Source: a virus. From it: a DNA stretch of 46,796 bases. Under the pieces are notes generated by a model, which was given only the letters and a program-made list of their open reading frames with translations, did no database searches and was not told where the DNA came from. The translations under genes were made by a program, and so were the position numbers. The stretch lies in the IMG/VR virus record IMGVR_UViG_3300006922_000042, positions 1 to 46,796 of that record, one strand, 5' to 3'. Positions 38,845-46,659 of this stretch are shown here, piece after piece. Within the stretch, counting starts at the first letter, position 1, and each line of letters begins with the position of its first letter.

Positions 38845-39068
38845 TTGTGATTCTCTTTGTAGTTATCTATTAGCCAACCTAAGTATACCTGCGCCTTCTC
38901 TAAGTCTTCCAGACCATTCTTATACTCGTGACGCCAAACGTATTTCAATACATTACCAGCCATATACGCACTTGTACCATCCATCTTACATGTCATAGCA
39001 CGTATAGCTTCTATACACTCTATCCCAGCTTGATTATAGTGTACGGGTTTATTTACAGGATCTACCAT
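38841..39068 (-). CDS. DUF3310 protein (nucleotide kinase-like, 75 aa)
   Basis: NKPVHYNQAGIECIEAIRAM, then YMAGNVLKYVWRHEYKNGLEDLEKAQVYLGWLI is the full DUF3310 pattern (P-x-H-Y, G-N-x-x-K-Y-x-x-R, K-x-G-x-E-D-L-x-K-A). DUF3310 is shared with T7 gp1.7, a phage nucleotide kinase, so a role in nucleotide conversion is likely. Only the core is present. TAATG overlap with the preceding gene. Confidence 0.85.
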   Translation of the reverse strand: MVDPVNKPVHYNQAGIECIEAIRAMTCKMDGTSAYMAGNVLKYVWRHEYKNGLEDLEKAQVYLGWLIDNYKENHK

Positions 39069-39439
39069 TAAGCACTTCCTTGTGTTTTAGTGAACGCATT
39101 AAGTGTATATACGTTACCTTTCTTGCTGTAAACCTCTTCTTTTTCTGCATCTGATAACTCTTTTTCAGCAGCAGCATATTGCTCAGGAAATATATCTTTT
39201 AGCATTTCCTGTTTATATTCGACAAGCTCTTCCTCAAACTCAGGGTAATCTGCTAGAAAGGTTAAAGACGCTGCCATAGAAAGCGCAGCCTCAAAAGCTG
39301 CATGTGCTGCGGGCATAGGCGCATCTATGACCTCACCAAAGGCTAAACCTGTAGCTAACTCAAGCGTCCAATTACCCTCTTCATCCATAACAGGCTTTAT
39401 AATAACAGCAACTTCATCATCTTTTACTTTGTAAGACAT
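39068..39439 (-). CDS. Hypothetical acidic protein (123 aa)
   Basis: ATG 39439 is preferred over GTG 39442 as it overlaps the stop of the endonuclease I gene (TGATG). The N-terminal half is beta-like (YKVKDDEVAVIIKPVMDEEGNWTLELATG); the second half is helical and acidic (ALSMAASLTFLADYPEFEEELVEYKQEMLKD). I recall similar 'small acidic' proteins near DUF3310 in marine podoviruses without function. No motif is recognised. Confidence 0.55.
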   Translation of the reverse strand: MSYKVKDDEVAVIIKPVMDEEGNWTLELATGLAFGEVIDAPMPAAHAAFEAALSMAASLTFLADYPEFEEELVEYKQEMLKDIFPEQYAAAEKELSDAEKEEVYSKKGNVYTLNAFTKTQGSA

Positions 39440-39873
39440 CACTTCTTCCTTTGTGTTTTGAGTGCTACTCTTTCAAGCTTACACCGCCTACCTTTTTCTT
39501 TTAGCCACTCTACAGGTATTAACCTATGTGACCACAAGAAGCCATGTTTATCGCACCAGTTATAGTAGCGAGATTTGGCACCTTTATACAACTTAGCATT
39601 TGCGTTACTAAATACAAAGCGTATGTCTAGCTCTGGATGTTGCTCCTTTACTGCCAAGTGCTTGCGCCTGTCTTCGTTATCAAAGATACCTTTTGTTTCT
39701 ATAAAGATACCATTGTCTAACTCAAAGTCAGGTGTGTATGTCCGATAGCGTAGGTCTTCCCATTCTATCTTTATCTTTTCATACAACACCTTCTTTTGGT
39801 TGACCTTTAGAAATGCAGCAGCCTCTCTTTCAAGGCCACTACGATAAGTCTTACGCTGATGTTTCGGTTTCAT
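39439..39873 (-). CDS. T7 endonuclease I-like Holliday junction resolvase (144 aa)
   Basis: Catalytic residues of the T7 gp3 fold are all visible: E15 in SGLEREAA, D49 in TYTPDFEL, E59 and K61 in FIETKG, with the same 10- and 2-residue spacing as T7 D55-E65-K67. The following GIFDNEDRRKHLAVKEQHP is also typical. It cuts branched DNA and may degrade host DNA. ATG 39873 is chosen; the frame extends to TTG 39903 inside the previous gene. It overlaps that gene by 23 bases. Confidence 0.9.
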   Translation of the reverse strand: MKPKHQRKTYRSGLEREAAAFLKVNQKKVLYEKIKIEWEDLRYRTYTPDFELDNGIFIETKGIFDNEDRRKHLAVKEQHPELDIRFVFSNANAKLYKGAKSRYYNWCDKHGFLWSHRLIPVEWLKEKGRRCKLERVALKTQRKK

Positions 39874-40066
39874 CTGTCTCTTCTTGATCAGCAATTTCAA
39901 CAATCATACCACCTAACATACTACAGCGAGCTTGCAGTACTTTGGTTAAGTAATCCATACGGCCAATTTCTGATTGAGCTAGAATGATTTCTTGATGCAT
40001 AGTTACCTGCTCTTCGTTGAAGTCATCAGTGTAATAGTCTTTATCATTAATAATTAATTTAGCCAT
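39851..40066 (-). CDS. DUF6447-like small coiled-coil protein (71 aa)
   Basis: MAKLIINDKDYYTDDFNEEQ is a short beta-hairpin start, followed by a helix (MHQEIILAQSEIGRMDYLTKVLQARCSML) and an acidic tail. This matches small phage proteins of the DUF6447 type (K-[IV]-x-I-x-[GD]-K-x-Y, then a coiled coil) as I recall them. Function unknown. It lies between two nucleases. Confidence 0.65.
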   Translation of the reverse strand: MAKLIINDKDYYTDDFNEEQVTMHQEIILAQSEIGRMDYLTKVLQARCSMLGGMIVEIADQEETDETETSA

Positions 40067-40078
40067 GTCTTTAATCCT

Positions 40079-40921
40079 TTAATCTACATAGTCTACCATT
40101 TTTGGGTTCTTAGCTTTTGATGCTCTAGCAGGTTCTGTACTTAGGTTAGGCCAGCACTTATGTTTAAAAGCGCAAAAACCACACTCAGTACCTAGCTTCT
40201 TAAAGCCTGTCTTCTTCTTGTAAAACGTTTCTTCGATTGGCTCAAAGCAACGCTCGAAGGGCTGGTCTTGATCTATATAATCAACCGTATCCTGGATATC
40301 ATCTAGCACAGATTGTTTGTTTACCTCAGAGGCTGAGACATACTTAAACTCACCATTAGCTTTATTGATAACCCACCAGCCGCCAACACCTTTACCTGCA
40401 CCCTCTGCGTAGCCTACAAGCTGTGGGATGTAACCAAAGCTATCACCACTCTCTAGTGCATCAAATGAGGCAAACTTGTTTTGGTATGACCAAGGAGAGG
40501 CAGACTTTACATCGTCAATCTTACCATCCAACTCCATGTCATACTCACCGTTTATCTCTTGACCGTGAGGTAGCTTTAGTGTGACTTTATCGTTGTCCTT
40601 AAAGTCTATACCAGCAGAACGCATGATGCCCTTAAACACAGCTTCAACAATGTCACCTAAGACCATGTTCATCAAGAAGTGTGGTGGGAAAGGGGTCTTA
40701 TCCTTTGGGTCATTCTTTTCATACCACAACTGACACTTAGGCTTACCAAGATTGGACATACGCATACGAAACTCGTCACGCGGCCCACTAGCAAACTGCT
40801 TTAGCATAGCAGCCTCAACATCAGAGGCGACTTTAGAAGCCACCTCTTTTGACATTGATGCCTCACCTGCCATAGCCTTCTGTAAGTAAGAGAAGATTGC
40901 TAATTCAGCAGGATGTTCCAT
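40079..40921 (-). CDS. Cas4/RecB-like PD-(D/E)XK exonuclease with Fe-S cysteines (280 aa)
   Basis: The nuclease core is GEYDMELDGKIDDVKSAS: D128, D137 and K139 form the D...D-x-K centre; QLVGY at 168-172 is the Q-x3-Y motif of RecB-type nucleases. Four cysteines (C63, then C248-x2-C251-x5-C257) have the pattern of the 4Fe-4S cluster of Cas4/AddB enzymes. It should degrade DNA ends in replication or recombination, or act on host DNA. No CRISPR genes are near. Its start overlaps the stop of the ssDNA-binding candidate (TAATG). Confidence 0.82.
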   Translation of the reverse strand: MEHPAELAIFSYLQKAMAGEASMSKEVASKVASDVEAAMLKQFASGPRDEFRMRMSNLGKPKCQLWYEKNDPKDKTPFPPHFLMNMVLGDIVEAVFKGIMRSAGIDFKDNDKVTLKLPHGQEINGEYDMELDGKIDDVKSASPWSYQNKFASFDALESGDSFGYIPQLVGYAEGAGKGVGGWWVINKANGEFKYVSASEVNKQSVLDDIQDTVDYIDQDQPFERCFEPIEETFYKKKTGFKKLGTECGFCAFKHKCWPNLSTEPARASKAKNPKMVDYVD

Positions 40922-41784
40922 TACTCTTCCACTTCTACGATTGAAGCTACAATCTCTTTGTCGGCGTGTGACAGACCATCAGAGCTACGCTCTTCATGCT
41001 TATCTAAGAGTGAGACGTTGATGTATTCAATGAAGTCTAAGAAGTTTCCTAGTATACCATTGTCATCATCAGATAGCTCAACCTTATCACCGATTGCTGC
41101 AGTAACGTACCCAAAGGTAGCACCCGTAGGGATCTTACCTACAGCAGGAGATAGCTTGATAGTAGACATAGGTGGCAGGAGATTCTTCTTGTTGATCTGC
41201 GCCAGTACACCATCTAGTGCTTTAAGAGAGTCACGGTTCTTAACATCAAACACAAACGGGATGTCCGTGAAATTACCGTCTACTTTTTCACCCATAGCAT
41301 CTGTAGGGCTATCTAATGTTACCAAGCCAAAGAATACCTTAACTCGCTTTACGCTACGAATGAGAGACTTTGTTGCTTCTGGAAGTGCATTGAAGTCTTC
41401 GATATAACCTGATGGCCTACCTAAGTTATAACCACCTAAGTTATCTTTGAGATCCTTGTTAAGGCTGTTAGCCAAAACGCTTTTCTCCATTTCAGTAGTG
41501 TCACCATTCCAGCGCTGCCACTGTTGGCGTACAGCAAAGACACGCACAGTAACTGTTTTACTGTAGACTACATCATCACCTGTAGTTAGTTTATATGCTC
41601 CTTTTGGTACGGTTGGTTTCATAAACGTTTCGCCATCCATAGATACCTCTTTCTCTAGGATCTCTTGGTTGACGTTGAGCCGTGATACGCTAGGCGTTGC
41701 GCTCTGTTGTGTGTTGTTAGACACACCCATAAGCTCTGCCATTGATTGTCCACGGTCTAGTGCTACTGCTAATTCTTGGCTCAT
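40921..41784 (-). CDS. Putative single-stranded DNA-binding protein (287 aa)
   Basis: ATG 41784 (MSQELAVALDRGQSM) follows GAAAGGAAAAGAT; an ATG at 41829 that overlaps the polymerase stop would add 15 residues. The protein has beta-rich central segments (KPTVPKGAYKLTTGDDVVYSKTVTVRVFAVRQQWQRW, KRVKVFFGLVTLD) and an acidic end (residues 275-287, ending EVEE), like phage SSBs such as T7 gp2.5. Place between polymerase and exonuclease fits. No signature motif is seen, so the call is inferred; HMO-2011-type phages carry a similar unknown gene as I recall. Confidence 0.5.
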   Translation of the reverse strand: MSQELAVALDRGQSMAELMGVSNNTQQSATPSVSRLNVNQEILEKEVSMDGETFMKPTVPKGAYKLTTGDDVVYSKTVTVRVFAVRQQWQRWNGDTTEMEKSVLANSLNKDLKDNLGGYNLGRPSGYIEDFNALPEATKSLIRSVKRVKVFFGLVTLDSPTDAMGEKVDGNFTDIPFVFDVKNRDSLKALDGVLAQINKKNLLPPMSTIKLSPAVGKIPTGATFGYVTAAIGDKVELSDDDNGILGNFLDFIEYINVSLLDKHEERSSDGLSHADKEIVASIVEVEE

Positions 41785-41828
41785 ATCTTTTCCTTTCGAT
41801 GAGCGTTTCAGGAAATTGTAGTTATACA

Positions 41829-43883
41829 TTATACGTCTTTTGTGTCAAGCCAGTTTGGGCCTATTTTTGCCTCTAATAATAGTGGCACATTCATACGTAC
41901 TTTGTACACATCTTCTATTAGATCCACAAGGTTGTCATTAAGATCTGCAACTATTTGTAATACCTCTTCTTCTTCATCTGGATGTATGTCAGCTACTGCT
42001 GAATCATGTACTGTGTTGATCAGTACAGACTTTAGTGGCTTCAATCTTTTGTGAAACTCATTAAGTACAGCAGGGGTAACATCACCTGTAGCAAAGCCCT
42101 GCACAGGATAATTCTTTAACATAGTAAAGTGTGTAACACTACCATTAGCTCTACGCTCAATGTCAGGGAAAGCATACTGCCTACCACTGATGTTGGTAAT
42201 CTTATTGAAGCGCATTGCCTCGTCAGCTAAGTTTTGTTGCCACTGTGCTATGCCTTTGTACTTATCATTGAAGTGCTCGTAGTAAGCCTTCTCAGCGTTG
42301 CTACGCCCATAACCAGTAGCGCCAAAGAGCGGGGCAAACGTATGCTCTTTTGCTGCCTGTCTAGCTGTAGGTTGCCCTGCATCAGAGATAACCTTTGCAG
42401 TGTAAGCATGTACGTCAAAGCCTGTTTCAACCTCTCTCATTGCAACCTCATCTTGAGCTAAGAACGCAGCCGCTCTAAATTCAAGCTGGGCAAAGTCTGC
42501 CTCTAAAATTTTACCGCCTTCCCAACGTGACACAAATACTTTCTTAACAGGGAATGTACCACCGCGAGGCATGTTTTGCATGTTAGGATTCTTACTGCTA
42601 AACCTACCTGTAGCTGTTATGTGCTGGCTAAGAGTTGCGTGAAGGTATCCGTTAGACTTAGTATGCACAGATATGCCGCTAACAAAGCTAGAAAGGTAGC
42701 TAGTGATAGCATTAAGGCGCTTAACATCCAGAATAAAGCTTGCCGCAGCTTCCATGTTATTGTTCCTAGCAGTTGCCACCAGTGCATCTAAGTTATCCTT
42801 TCCTGTACCAAAACCACTATGCGCTACCCACTTCTTATTTGGTGCACTAAAGCCAAGCCCGGCCATTTGCTTTGACTCTTTCAGGCCATAACCTCTTGAG
42901 TCACAGGTGGTACACTTGTTGGGTCTAGCGTAACGTGTGCCATCTTTCTTTGTCTTGTACGTATGACCTGCCCCGTTACATGTAGGGCATGTAAAAGCGG
43001 TAGTCTTAAACAGCATCTTAGAATTAGCATTGACTGCAGATTTAAATTCAGCCTTATCTTTTACAAACTCAAATATATCAGCCCATTCTTTCTTATCGTT
43101 AGGCTTACGTGAGAAGATAACCTGAGATAGCTGTTCAGGCGAGTTTAAATTGATAGGTGTATCACCCATAAGATCCCGCACTTGGCTCTGCAGACGCTCT
43201 TCTATCTGCGCCTGTTCAAGCTCAAACTCTTCCTTAACCTGCTCCAATACATCAAGGTCTACCTTTAGTCCTGACATGTACATTTCGGTGAGGGTTCTGC
43301 ATGTTTGAAAGGTGACGGTTCTGACTGCATAAAGGGATCTGGATTCGGGGGTTGCGTAGTCGGCTTCGATGCTGTGGAACAACTCACAAGTTGTGAGGAT
43401 GTCAGCCCGAAGATAAAGGCTAAGAGAGTCGAGATCCGTCTCATGGGTGTTTATTCCTTTCTTTATACAGGCAGTAAGGTAGTCTTCTTTCTGCTCTGCT
43501 AAGCCTCTTCTAATAGCACAGGCTGCTAGGCCAATGCCTTCTTTGGGCTTCTGCCCTCTGCACAATATATACTCTGCCAACATGGTATCATAGATATCAC
43601 CATCATACGTAAATCCACTGGCCCATAGCCACATAAGATCATGCTTGGCATTATGCATGATAAGCAGTGTAGTCTTATCAAGTAACTTCTGTATCAAGGC
43701 TCTACCTTGACCGTCTGAATCCTTATGCTCATTGTGATCTAATGTAACAAGCATAAGCTCTTCTTTGTTGTCAGCATTTACCATGCCTACCTGAACAAGG
43801 TGGTTGCCTACCTCATAAGGGTCAATGAACGTCTTACCATCACGCCATGTGATGCTGTTCTCTACATCTAATACAAGTCTCAT
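41829..43883 (-). CDS. polA: Family A DNA polymerase with DnaJ-type zinc finger insert (684 aa)
   Basis: 3'-5' exonuclease: LDVENS (DxE, residues 5-7), IMHNAKHDLMW, and SLYLRADI. Residues 299-331 hold CPTCNGAG and CTTCDSRG, two CxxCxGxG-like zinc knuckles of the DnaJ central domain (second one degenerate). Polymerase motif A is DFAQLEFR at 463, O-helix RQAAKEHTFAPLFGATGYG with Phe at the position of E. coli Phe762, motif C HDS at 626-628. No 5' nuclease domain. The zinc insert is a recognised hallmark of SAR116 phage HMO-2011. The main replicative enzyme. Confidence 0.95.
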   Translation of the reverse strand: MRLVLDVENSITWRDGKTFIDPYEVGNHLVQVGMVNADNKEELMLVTLDHNEHKDSDGQGRALIQKLLDKTTLLIMHNAKHDLMWLWASGFTYDGDIYDTMLAEYILCRGQKPKEGIGLAACAIRRGLAEQKEDYLTACIKKGINTHETDLDSLSLYLRADILTTCELFHSIEADYATPESRSLYAVRTVTFQTCRTLTEMYMSGLKVDLDVLEQVKEEFELEQAQIEERLQSQVRDLMGDTPINLNSPEQLSQVIFSRKPNDKKEWADIFEFVKDKAEFKSAVNANSKMLFKTTAFTCPTCNGAGHTYKTKKDGTRYARPNKCTTCDSRGYGLKESKQMAGLGFSAPNKKWVAHSGFGTGKDNLDALVATARNNNMEAAASFILDVKRLNAITSYLSSFVSGISVHTKSNGYLHATLSQHITATGRFSSKNPNMQNMPRGGTFPVKKVFVSRWEGGKILEADFAQLEFRAAAFLAQDEVAMREVETGFDVHAYTAKVISDAGQPTARQAAKEHTFAPLFGATGYGRSNAEKAYYEHFNDKYKGIAQWQQNLADEAMRFNKITNISGRQYAFPDIERRANGSVTHFTMLKNYPVQGFATGDVTPAVLNEFHKRLKPLKSVLINTVHDSAVADIHPDEEEEVLQIVADLNDNLVDLIEDVYKVRMNVPLLLEAKIGPNWLDTKDV

Positions 43884-43891
43884 CTATTCTC

Positions 43892-45118
43892 CTAAGCGGT
43901 GTAGAGTGAACGCTCACCATCTAACTCACAGTGGACAACCCCATGCCACCCACCCTTTAGTTTATTCTTAGCAATGTTTAGGTGCCGCCGTGTTGACTCT
44001 TCCGACTGCCCTTCTACGATAGGGTCTTTAGAGATTAAAACCATAAGATCTGCTTCCGCTGCCTTACCTGTCTTAGACCCTTCCATCATGGACTGATCAA
44101 CGTAGACCTTACCTTCTGCAACAGCAGATAGCTGAGACATCCAAATCACACAACAATTATGCTGCTTTGCAATGTTACGTGCATGGATGGCTGCATCCTT
44201 GAGGTATATGTCTGACTTATCACTATTCTTGGTTGCAAACTTGTCACCCATATCCAAAACAACAATGTCAGGCTTTTCATTCTTTACTACTGCCTCAACC
44301 CATTTCATATCTTTGTTTGTACTATCTTTGATACGGATGTTTTGTTTTACTGGATCGTAGCGCTTACGTGCCAGAGATACATTCTCTTTCACTTCATCCA
44401 TACTCATGTTGGTTGCAGCACTTAGGTAACGTGCACCGACACGCTCGTAGCTCTCTTCGTTACACAGTACAATGCACTTGGCACCCTGTGATGCCCACCC
44501 ATCAGTACCGGCTACCAGAGAGGCATGGAAGGAAGTTTTACCAGTATTAGGCCTAGCACCAACCACAAGAAGATGACCATTACTAACGCCTTCCACCTTT
44601 CTACGGAGACTTGGTATATTAAACTTCCATTGTGTTTCAAGATTATTAGCAGCAAGCAATGTATCAATGTCAATATCATCCCAATCAATGCGAAGGTTAG
44701 GAGTAAAATCATCTTTGTAATCCTCTAATAAGCGGCGTAAAGGCTCAAGACTATTCTGGCTACCATTCACAAAGTCGAAACCTAGATTGGCAACCTGCTC
44801 ACCAACGTACTGCTGAAACAGGTGGCTCAAAGTATCTTCTGCAATGTCTTTCTTGATAGGCTCAGCCTTATCTAAACGCTGAAACAAATCCTGGAATGCA
44901 GATTTCGTAGCCGTTGTCATGGTCTGATTAAGCCCCATGAACACAGCCTCAAGATCTGACACAGACATATCTTCTTCATACGTCTGCATTGCCGTATCTA
45001 ACGCCTGTTTGATCTTACGTGTGTCTTTAGTAAAGATCTTATCAGGGCAGCGTATGCCTTTGTGCTGATCGTAAAACTCTTTATTAAGTAGAGTTTTTAG
45101 TAATGCTAATTCAATCAT
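43892..45118 (-). CDS. dnaB: DnaB-like replicative helicase (408 aa)
   Basis: RecA-type core: Walker A GARPNTGKTS at residues 187-196, Walker B IVVLDMG with D289, sensor VIWMSQLSAVAEGK, and a late K-N-K-L-K-G-G-W motif of DnaB/gp4 helicases. The N-terminal 140 residues are helical and contain no zinc-ribbon or TOPRIM primase, so priming must come from the host or another protein. It unwinds DNA ahead of the polymerase encoded eight bases downstream. Confidence 0.9.
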   Translation of the reverse strand: MIELALLKTLLNKEFYDQHKGIRCPDKIFTKDTRKIKQALDTAMQTYEEDMSVSDLEAVFMGLNQTMTTATKSAFQDLFQRLDKAEPIKKDIAEDTLSHLFQQYVGEQVANLGFDFVNGSQNSLEPLRRLLEDYKDDFTPNLRIDWDDIDIDTLLAANNLETQWKFNIPSLRRKVEGVSNGHLLVVGARPNTGKTSFHASLVAGTDGWASQGAKCIVLCNEESYERVGARYLSAATNMSMDEVKENVSLARKRYDPVKQNIRIKDSTNKDMKWVEAVVKNEKPDIVVLDMGDKFATKNSDKSDIYLKDAAIHARNIAKQHNCCVIWMSQLSAVAEGKVYVDQSMMEGSKTGKAAEADLMVLISKDPIVEGQSEESTRRHLNIAKNKLKGGWHGVVHCELDGERSLYTA

Positions 45119-45139
45119 CCTTGTCTCCTACAAGTGTAG

Positions 45140-45301
45140 TTATTTATTTATTCTTGCTCTCTCTAAGGCTCTCTTACGTTCTTCATCGTCAAACTCACGA
45201 ATCAGTTTGTGATCCTTAATGAAACGTCTAAGCCTACTGTTCTCATCTTTCAACAGTTTTATTTCCCAACGCATGTCTTCTATTGTTCCAGCCATACTCA
45301 T
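45140..45301 (-). CDS. Small coiled-coil protein (53 aa)
   Basis: ATG 45301 follows AGAGGAGTAGTACC, a strong ribosome site. The protein MSMAGTIEDMRWEIKLLKDENSRLRRF ... is a leucine-zipper-like helix with charged repeats, ending RARINK. A tiny dimeric regulator or scaffold is possible. No family is recognised. It lies four bases after the stop of the zinc-ribbon gene and before the helicase. Confidence 0.55.
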   Translation of the reverse strand: MSMAGTIEDMRWEIKLLKDENSRLRRFIKDHKLIREFDDEERKRALERARINK

Positions 45302-45305
45302 GGTA

Positions 45306-45521
45306 CTACTCCTCTTCTAAGCAAAAGCCACACATATCATTCTTAGCGGGGCCACCACAGCTTACACATGTCTGCCACTTCTCACTTTCTAGGCCTCTCT
45401 TTATAAGAGCTACAAACCCTACGTTGAAGATGGCTGCGAATATCTCAGGGGCACATTCTACTTGTAGTGTAGCGCTACCATCAAGGTGCTCTTCTACATC
45501 TGTTACTTTAATGTCATTCAT
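45306..45521 (-). CDS. Small zinc-ribbon protein (71 aa)
   Basis: ATG 45521 (MNDIKVTDVEEHLDGSA) is chosen over the GTG one codon upstream; AGGAGTAAGTG precedes it. The N-terminal half is a beta/helix region (LQVECAPEIFAAIFNVGFVALIKRGLES). The C-terminal 20 residues have CVSCGG...CGFC, a CxxC-x(8-9)-CxxC zinc ribbon. Similar proteins occur near helicases in marine phages as I recall. Unknown function, perhaps DNA- or protein-binding. Confidence 0.6.
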   Translation of the reverse strand: MNDIKVTDVEEHLDGSATLQVECAPEIFAAIFNVGFVALIKRGLESEKWQTCVSCGGPAKNDMCGFCLEEE

Positions 45522-45669
45522 CACTTACTCCTATACACGGTAGCAAGATCGACAGCTTGCAATACTTTGGATATTCGTCATACGTCATAGCTATCAACAC
45601 AGGTGGCGCAGCTATAAGTAAAGCTACAATAGCTGCTGCCTTAATTGCGCCATTGATATTACCCCTCAT
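45514..45669 (-). CDS. Small membrane/exported protein (51 aa)
   Basis: ATG 45669 overlaps the thyX stop (TAATG) and the frame ends at TGA 45514-45516, overlapping the next gene. MRGNINGAIKAAAIVALLIAAPPVLIAMTY is a signal or single membrane span; the rest has two cysteines (YCKL, PCIG). Unknown function. The coupling at both ends supports reality. Confidence 0.5.
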   Translation of the reverse strand: MRGNINGAIKAAAIVALLIAAPPVLIAMTYDEYPKYCKLSILLPCIGVSDE

Positions 45670-46322
45670 TAGTCATTCTCCCTTAATGCTTCCCACGACA
45701 CAGGAAATAATTTTACCATAATGCGATCAATATCCCACGCTACCTCTGATGTCTCGGCTTGTGTGTCAGGCGCACAGCGAAGCTTACACATGTCAGCAAA
45801 GGCATCTAAGCTACCTGACCAATACCACTCAGTCATCATAGACTGTGGCAGTACCATACGTGCTTGCTCTGGGCATACACCTAAATCTAGTAGAAATTCA
45901 TACTCAGTCAATGCAATCTCGTTAAAGCCGTTGTCAGATACAGTTACTTTACCAGAGCTACCTTGCTTCTTATCAAGACTACGCCCACGATACGTATCAG
46001 GTACATAAAACTCAGGCTCATTGTCCACGTACCTACGGCTAATCTCATTCCACCGTAGAAACTTATGCTTGACTAACTGTCTAGCTACAAAGACTGGTGC
46101 CTTGATGTGAAAGCTGGCAAAGCAATGCCCAAAGGGGCTAATGTGTTTGTGCTTGGCTAGGTATTGTATAAGCTTTCTATCTTTTGTTTTAAGGTGTGAC
46201 TTAAAGCTGTAAGCATCTGACTCTTCGTAATCCCACTCAGTTTCTTTACCGAATGAAACACGGGCAGCATTACAAACTGTAAGGTCATTACCCATGTGGC
46301 CTTTGTATGTTACTTTGATCAT
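45669..46322 (-). CDS. thyX: Flavin-dependent thymidylate synthase ThyX (217 aa)
   Basis: The ThyX signature R-H-R-x7-S appears as K85-H86-K87-FLRWNEI-S95-RRY: both Arg are Lys. Also visible are HKHISPFGHCFASFHIKAPVFVARQL before it, and PQSMMTEWYWSGSLDAFADMCKLRCAPDTQAE after, which includes the usual W-x-x-x-x-x-L-x-x-F-x-x-R-x-x-x-x-x-A-Q region with Lys-Leu-Arg. It makes dTMP from dUMP with FAD, NADPH and methylene-tetrahydrofolate. It works with NrdJ to supply dNTPs. Start overlaps the preceding HNH stop. Confidence 0.92.
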   Translation of the reverse strand: MIKVTYKGHMGNDLTVCNAARVSFGKETEWDYEESDAYSFKSHLKTKDRKLIQYLAKHKHISPFGHCFASFHIKAPVFVARQLVKHKFLRWNEISRRYVDNEPEFYVPDTYRGRSLDKKQGSSGKVTVSDNGFNEIALTEYEFLLDLGVCPEQARMVLPQSMMTEWYWSGSLDAFADMCKLRCAPDTQAETSEVAWDIDRIMVKLFPVSWEALREND

Positions 46323-46655
46323 TTATTTACCTTTCCAGTGCTGACCTTCAAATGTTTTTATTCTGTGACATATAGCACATAACACTTCACATTTAGATAA
46401 CTCATCCCTTAATTTCTTTTTACTTTTAGTGTTTCTACCAAAAACTGCATAATGTGTTACGTGACTTATGTTACATAACTTTGTTGCGGGATCTATATGA
46501 TTAAACTCTAGGGCTGCGTGATGTTCTTTGTAACCGCAAACGGCGCAACCTTTCATAGTTTTAAGTCTTCTTATTATAGCTTGGCCTTTAGCTTGATGTT
46601 TTCTCTTTCTCTCTGCATCATACTTTCTGTAGTCATCACTTCTAATCCTACGCAT
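46323..46655 (-). CDS. HNH endonuclease (110 aa)
   Basis: C37-A-V-C40-GY, then HHAALEFNHIDPATK (HNH His pair, N-H-I-D) and ELSKCEVLCAICHRIKTFE form a complete zinc-bound HNH core, preceded by a Lys/Arg-rich helix. It is a free-standing phage HNH (homing or packaging type). The frame ends at TAA just before thyX. It is similar in its last 25 residues to the partial gene at the window edge. Confidence 0.88.
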   Translation of the reverse strand: MRRIRSDDYRKYDAERKRKHQAKGQAIIRRLKTMKGCAVCGYKEHHAALEFNHIDPATKLCNISHVTHYAVFGRNTKSKKKLRDELSKCEVLCAICHRIKTFEGQHWKGK

Positions 46656-46659
46656 AAGT

